Below are positions 5,301-7,365 of a stretch of 7,365 nucleotides of DNA, one piece after another. The stretch is from positions 1 to 7,365 of the forward strand of contig JAJZJI010000056.1 of NCBI GenBank assembly GCA_021828345.1, written 5' to 3'. Each line of letters begins with the position of its first letter. Within the stretch, counting starts at the first letter, position 1. A program made the translations under genes and the position numbers. Under the pieces are notes generated by a model. It was not told the DNA's origin. It saw nothing but the letters and a program-made list of their open reading frames with translations, and searched no databases. Origin of the DNA: Microcaldota archaeon. Its GTDB lineage: Archaea; Micrarchaeota; Micrarchaeia; Micrarchaeales; Micrarchaeaceae.

Positions 5301-7358
5301 ATTTGCGCCATTAAATATTGAGATATTTCCATATTTTATGTTTGCTAAAAATAGATATTGTCCTCCTGGCGATGCTGTGAATTCGTTTGATGCCTGGTAT
5401 CCGCTAGGCGTTGTTATTACGTTTTCTGTAGTATCACCATTTGCACTTCTTCTTCCTATGACTAATGTTTGTGTTGGCTGCTGCTTTCCTTCTATAAATA
5501 GGTCCCCGGAATAATCTGTTGTTAGGGCGGTTGGCAGGAAGCTAAATGTTCCCTTTGCGCTGCTGCTTCCTAATAGCCAGCTCCAAAATCCTGTTGTGTA
5601 TCCGAACGCGCCGCTATTTACTGTTGATAATGTGGAACCTCCTACAATATATAAGTTGCTTGATTGTACAACCAGTGAGTTATTCCAATACGTTTCCCAT
5701 TCCATTTTCCAGTTGTTTAATGATGTTTGATAATTTGGCGAACTAGATGATGGGAGTGTGTCTGGTTGCGCATTTGTCATGTTGAAATCTCCATTTGGTA
5801 TTAGCCTTAATATGTAGAGATTTGCGTTTGTTGTTTTATGTATGCAGAATATGCCGCATTGGTATGAGTAATTTAGCACATATATATAATCATTAGGCGA
5901 GGATGTTATGAAATCTGGATTCTTTATGCTGCCAAAAAGATAACCTCCATCCGTCTGAAAGTTTGCAAATGACTGCCCCGCTCCTAGTCCTGCGGCGCTG
6001 CCACTTGTTATGGTGGTCATAAGCGTATTTTTAGGTATGTTGGATAGTGTATTAAAATTAGATCTGTTAAATGACGTGAAATTTAATGGCAATTCGGCAA
6101 GCGTTCCATTATAATTGAACAATAATTGTGAGTCTGTATATATAGGATATGGGTCAAGATAATTGCCTGGGTCTAAGAAATTATGCGGGCTGTATATATC
6201 ATATGAATTATTCAAAAATGTCAATTGATTGTTTATGTCGCTGTATGTTGAAGGCAAACTTATGTTGTATGTAAGATATGGCACTATGGTGGTATTGGTC
6301 CATTGCGGTAGTGTCAAATACCCCATAGAGTATGTGCAGCTATAATCAAAATTAGTGCATATTCTATATGCTATCCAATAATATTTTATGTTTGTTCCAA
6401 ATACTATTGGTATTGGTATGCCTGTCTGGCCTCCACCCCCGCTTGACGCGGAGCACCAGTATTTGTTATTATAGTAGAATCTAAATCCTCCTCCGCAGTT
6501 GGCGCCTATTGGGCCCGGATTTGTAGGATAAAAGAATATTTCATTATAGAATACCCTGCAATTATATATGCGGCATACGTCCCCGTTTATTTGGGCGTTC
6601 GCACTATAGACGTTAAGGTTGTAATAGGATTTTCCGTTATAATTTAATGTGCCGCCGCCTGTTGATACTAAATAGAATTTCCCCCCGTTTATTACAAGGC
6701 CATCTGTTCCAGTATTTCCAGTACAGGTGACTACTGTGCCACCTCTATACAAAAGATTAGGACATGCTGGCGAACTAAATGGACATTCCCCTCCAAAACT
6801 AACAGAGCCTGTACATGCTGGACCATTTGTTATTGTTTGCGTATATGGCATATTTAGTCCTCCAACGCTTCCATAATTTGTTGTCTGTTGGGTCATTTTG
6901 GAGAGTGGTATTGTTACATTCGCATTGTGTATATAATTTATGTTTGCGGTTACGGTATAATCGTAAGTGTATTTGCAGAACCAATAATAATATTCATATG
7001 GAGGAACATAGAGCATGCTATATGTGTAAAATATAAGATTGTTTATACTTTTTGTTGAGGATAGATCTTTGAGGTTTGCATTGCTCAAATCAGCAAAATT
7101 TGCATTCCAGCTCCATACTCCTTTTTGCGTTGAAGAAGGAAACTGCTGGAATATGTATGATTGCGTATTATACCCATTTGATATATTATAGCTGCTTCCC
7201 TGTATATTAGATTCCCCAGAGTATGCGATATTTTGTACGTTTGCATTTCCTATATTGACTATGTAGTATTGTGTTACGGCGGATGCTGGCGTTGAAACTA
7301 TCACGCAAAGATAGCTACATCCCTTTTCAAAATAACTAAATCCCAAAAATGATCCCAT
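2376..7358 (-). CDS. Giant membrane-anchored surface protein, S-layer or adhesin-like (1660 aa)
   Basis: No named family recognised; the architecture indicates an external, C-terminally anchored protein. Residues 11-27 look like the end of a secretion signal with an A-S-A cleavage site. Residues 128-341 are Gly- and Cys-rich (11 Cys). Residues about 470-850 carry propeller-like strands such as SPGGQYLFLAN (663-673) and DGVLYVLDN (747-755). About 36 N-x-S/T sequons are spread over the ectodomain. One helix lies at 1631-1646, followed by a short tail ending KKRK, so the bulk is outside and the C-terminus inside. Charged residues are scarce (8 of 100 in 351-450), as in surface proteins of acidophilic archaea. 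The body has 26 Cys, mostly in close pairs, suggesting disulfides. The ATG at 7358 is the only visible start, but the frame is open to the window edge, so the N-terminus may be longer. It is followed after 7 bases by the 437-residue gene. A host-contact or cell-wall role is inference. Confidence 0.5.
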   Translation of the reverse strand: MGSFLGFSYFEKGCSYLCVIVSTPASAVTQYYIVNIGNANVQNIAYSGESNIQGSSYNISNGYNTQSYIFQQFPSSTQKGVWSWNANFADLSNANLKDLSSTKSINNLIFYTYSMLYVPPYEYYYWFCKYTYDYTVTANINYIHNANVTIPLSKMTQQTTNYGSVGGLNMPYTQTITNGPACTGSVSFGGECPFSSPACPNLLYRGGTVVTCTGNTGTDGLVINGGKFYLVSTGGGTLNYNGKSYYNLNVYSANAQINGDVCRIYNCRVFYNEIFFYPTNPGPIGANCGGGFRFYYNNKYWCSASSGGGGQTGIPIPIVFGTNIKYYWIAYRICTNFDYSCTYSMGYLTLPQWTNTTIVPYLTYNISLPSTYSDINNQLTFLNNSYDIYSPHNFLDPGNYLDPYPIYTDSQLLFNYNGTLAELPLNFTSFNRSNFNTLSNIPKNTLMTTITSGSAAGLGAGQSFANFQTDGGYLFGSIKNPDFITSSPNDYIYVLNYSYQCGIFCIHKTTNANLYILRLIPNGDFNMTNAQPDTLPSSSSPNYQTSLNNWKMEWETYWNNSLVVQSSNLYIVGGSTLSTVNSGAFGYTTGFWSWLLGSSSAKGTFSFLPTALTTDYSGDLFIEGKQQPTQTLVIGRRSANGDTTENVITTPSGYQASNEFTASPGGQYLFLANIKYGNISIFNGANLTYTGNISLSYSTPQNNLNIAAYLAKGGPYGSATVAGTYYTSKAVNDIAAYHHPISIFESDGVLYVLDNWSFTVTTSDGQVENSKMLVLRAFSGNGIEIPIDSFNINDLLGTTTGAAPSGAELSGINFPPYGWVISANISVGNNKYITYCAVGGSNGCTYTPLTLPVHAGISTYPQASIRGNNGYQPIGPLVFNVNPNIGQIGPSVSTNLGETNITMSSNYNNTAYLTANVLPITGYDIPGGGLPESAWKELLVLNLNVFNYTKVQNMQNDSYICYISQNSSAYPDSPCVEPRTGTDLQNLLNNITGPILGIPSPIGYIEGQGSPQRFLNLPNIISLLIPTNIQGNSAQNSANAQSTTSNGCATIYGKQQCLTTSEQSILSQANPSTKQAASSIQREYLNSTIQGYFLVPYNISYTLKQQWSPSTLTGQPEGDPPPVGSAACIYNFPSDPNTQTTVTFGYQGITPTSSNLNESIEGGPIYLQSISSSKQLYIPNVSDIGLFVTPNFGYNLLSDRLFGEIYINQSVGPQGNHLFNIIPQVINQSHIFNYILNTFVQVGAILPTGVQSVAAYETETAVPITPPTVNQQSITGYFLPSYYSGNNKLTYSNSPINGNDISLPELFSTFQKENYIYNLTLNLTGNNNILGYNRLVYVFVDRFNNYIFTPIDMDIGNVTTITIQNSTSVNALNPNETSITINGIAGYYSNIFDNNPSPLPAGSNIYLYYQKNINYYSSSTFGLLSALAQYNQLCAFGNNPSQCTLANPLNATQTILSFGSPQYNTVTFHTQYNSINACSPEPDSLISTNYINSLKECNIYGSYGLPMTGVTAQGNTEYCVPNFANGTGTLTSQLGLIGITQTNSIGAFSYQFNVCGTGEGSVIAQYYGAPYPQPQPFEQQNLANTQTFGTAINPSLIGFPSEEYSYTYFPNESVSEFPVGNFVLAFGDIELPLMIIIAMAIIVVTYKLEVNRSVNMKKRK
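2421..2468 (-). other. C-terminal membrane anchor of the giant surface protein
   Basis: This encodes residues 1631-1646, an uninterrupted apolar run (LPLMIIIAMAIIVVTY), preceded by an acidic turn (GDIE) and followed by a 14-residue basic tail ending KKRK. It is the only good membrane helix in the protein and sets the topology: ectodomain outside, short tail inside. Confidence 0.5.
4809..5951 (-). other. Beta-propeller-like region of the giant surface protein
   Basis: This encodes residues about 470-850. Several segments share a pattern of small turn, Asp or Gly, then alternating apolar and aromatic residues: SSPNDYIYVLN (486-496), SSNLYIVGG (567-574), DYSGDLFIEG (615-624), SPGGQYLFLAN (663-673) and ESDGVLYVLDN (745-755). 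The SPGGQYLFLAN segment is like the S-P-D-G-x-x-Y-V-x-N strand of YVTN-type propellers, known in archaeal surface proteins. Blade number and limits cannot be fixed by eye. Confidence 0.5.
7278..7358 (-). other. Probable secretion signal region of the giant surface protein
   Basis: This encodes residues 1-27. A Lys at 12 precedes the apolar run YLCVIVS (16-22) and the small-residue site PASA (24-27), after which beta-rich sequence begins. The apolar core is short and holds two Cys, and the first ten residues are unusual for a signal n-region. The start may lie outside the window, or the frame may be disturbed here (see finding). Confidence 0.5.
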
Positions 7359-7365
7359 TGATGTA

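Overview
The window looks archaeal, probably from an acidophilic lineage with a small genome such as a DPANN archaeon (Micrarchaeota or Parvarchaeota type) or a Thermoplasmatales relative. The reasons are AT-rich DNA, heavy use of ATA for Ile and AGA/AGG for Arg, no strong Shine-Dalgarno sites, TATA-like boxes in the spacers, and a giant secreted protein poor in charged residues and rich in Asn, Ser, Thr and Tyr. This is inferred from composition; no marker gene is present to prove it.

All three convincing genes are on the minus strand, so they are transcribed from right to left. First is a 1660-residue surface protein (7358-2376) with a secretion-signal-like N-terminus, a large glycosylatable and cysteine-paired ectodomain with beta-propeller-like strands, one C-terminal membrane helix and a basic tail. 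Its reading frame is open to the right edge, so the true start is not certain. Seven bases after its stop begins a 437-residue protein (2368-1055) with one N-terminal membrane helix, a very basic helical body and an acidic low-complexity tail. The two genes almost certainly share a transcript. A plausible reading is a cell-envelope module, with a giant external protein and a basic cytoplasmic-side partner anchored in the same membrane. Neither product belongs to a family I can name.

A 102-base AT-rich spacer (953-1054) holds an oligo-T terminator for that operon and TATA-like boxes for the third gene. That gene (952-389) encodes a 186-187-residue single-pass membrane protein with a charged N-terminal part and a helical C-terminal part. 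Its DNA is more AT-rich than the operon. It ends at a nested palindrome (331-372) that resembles a terminator.

The left end (1-388) has no convincing gene. It contains several potential RNA hairpins whose G-U pairs fit a plus-strand transcript, a possible closing helix, an imperfect direct repeat and a 50-codon orphan frame. It could be a structured RNA, the end of a mobile element or a decayed gene. It is the least explained part of the window.
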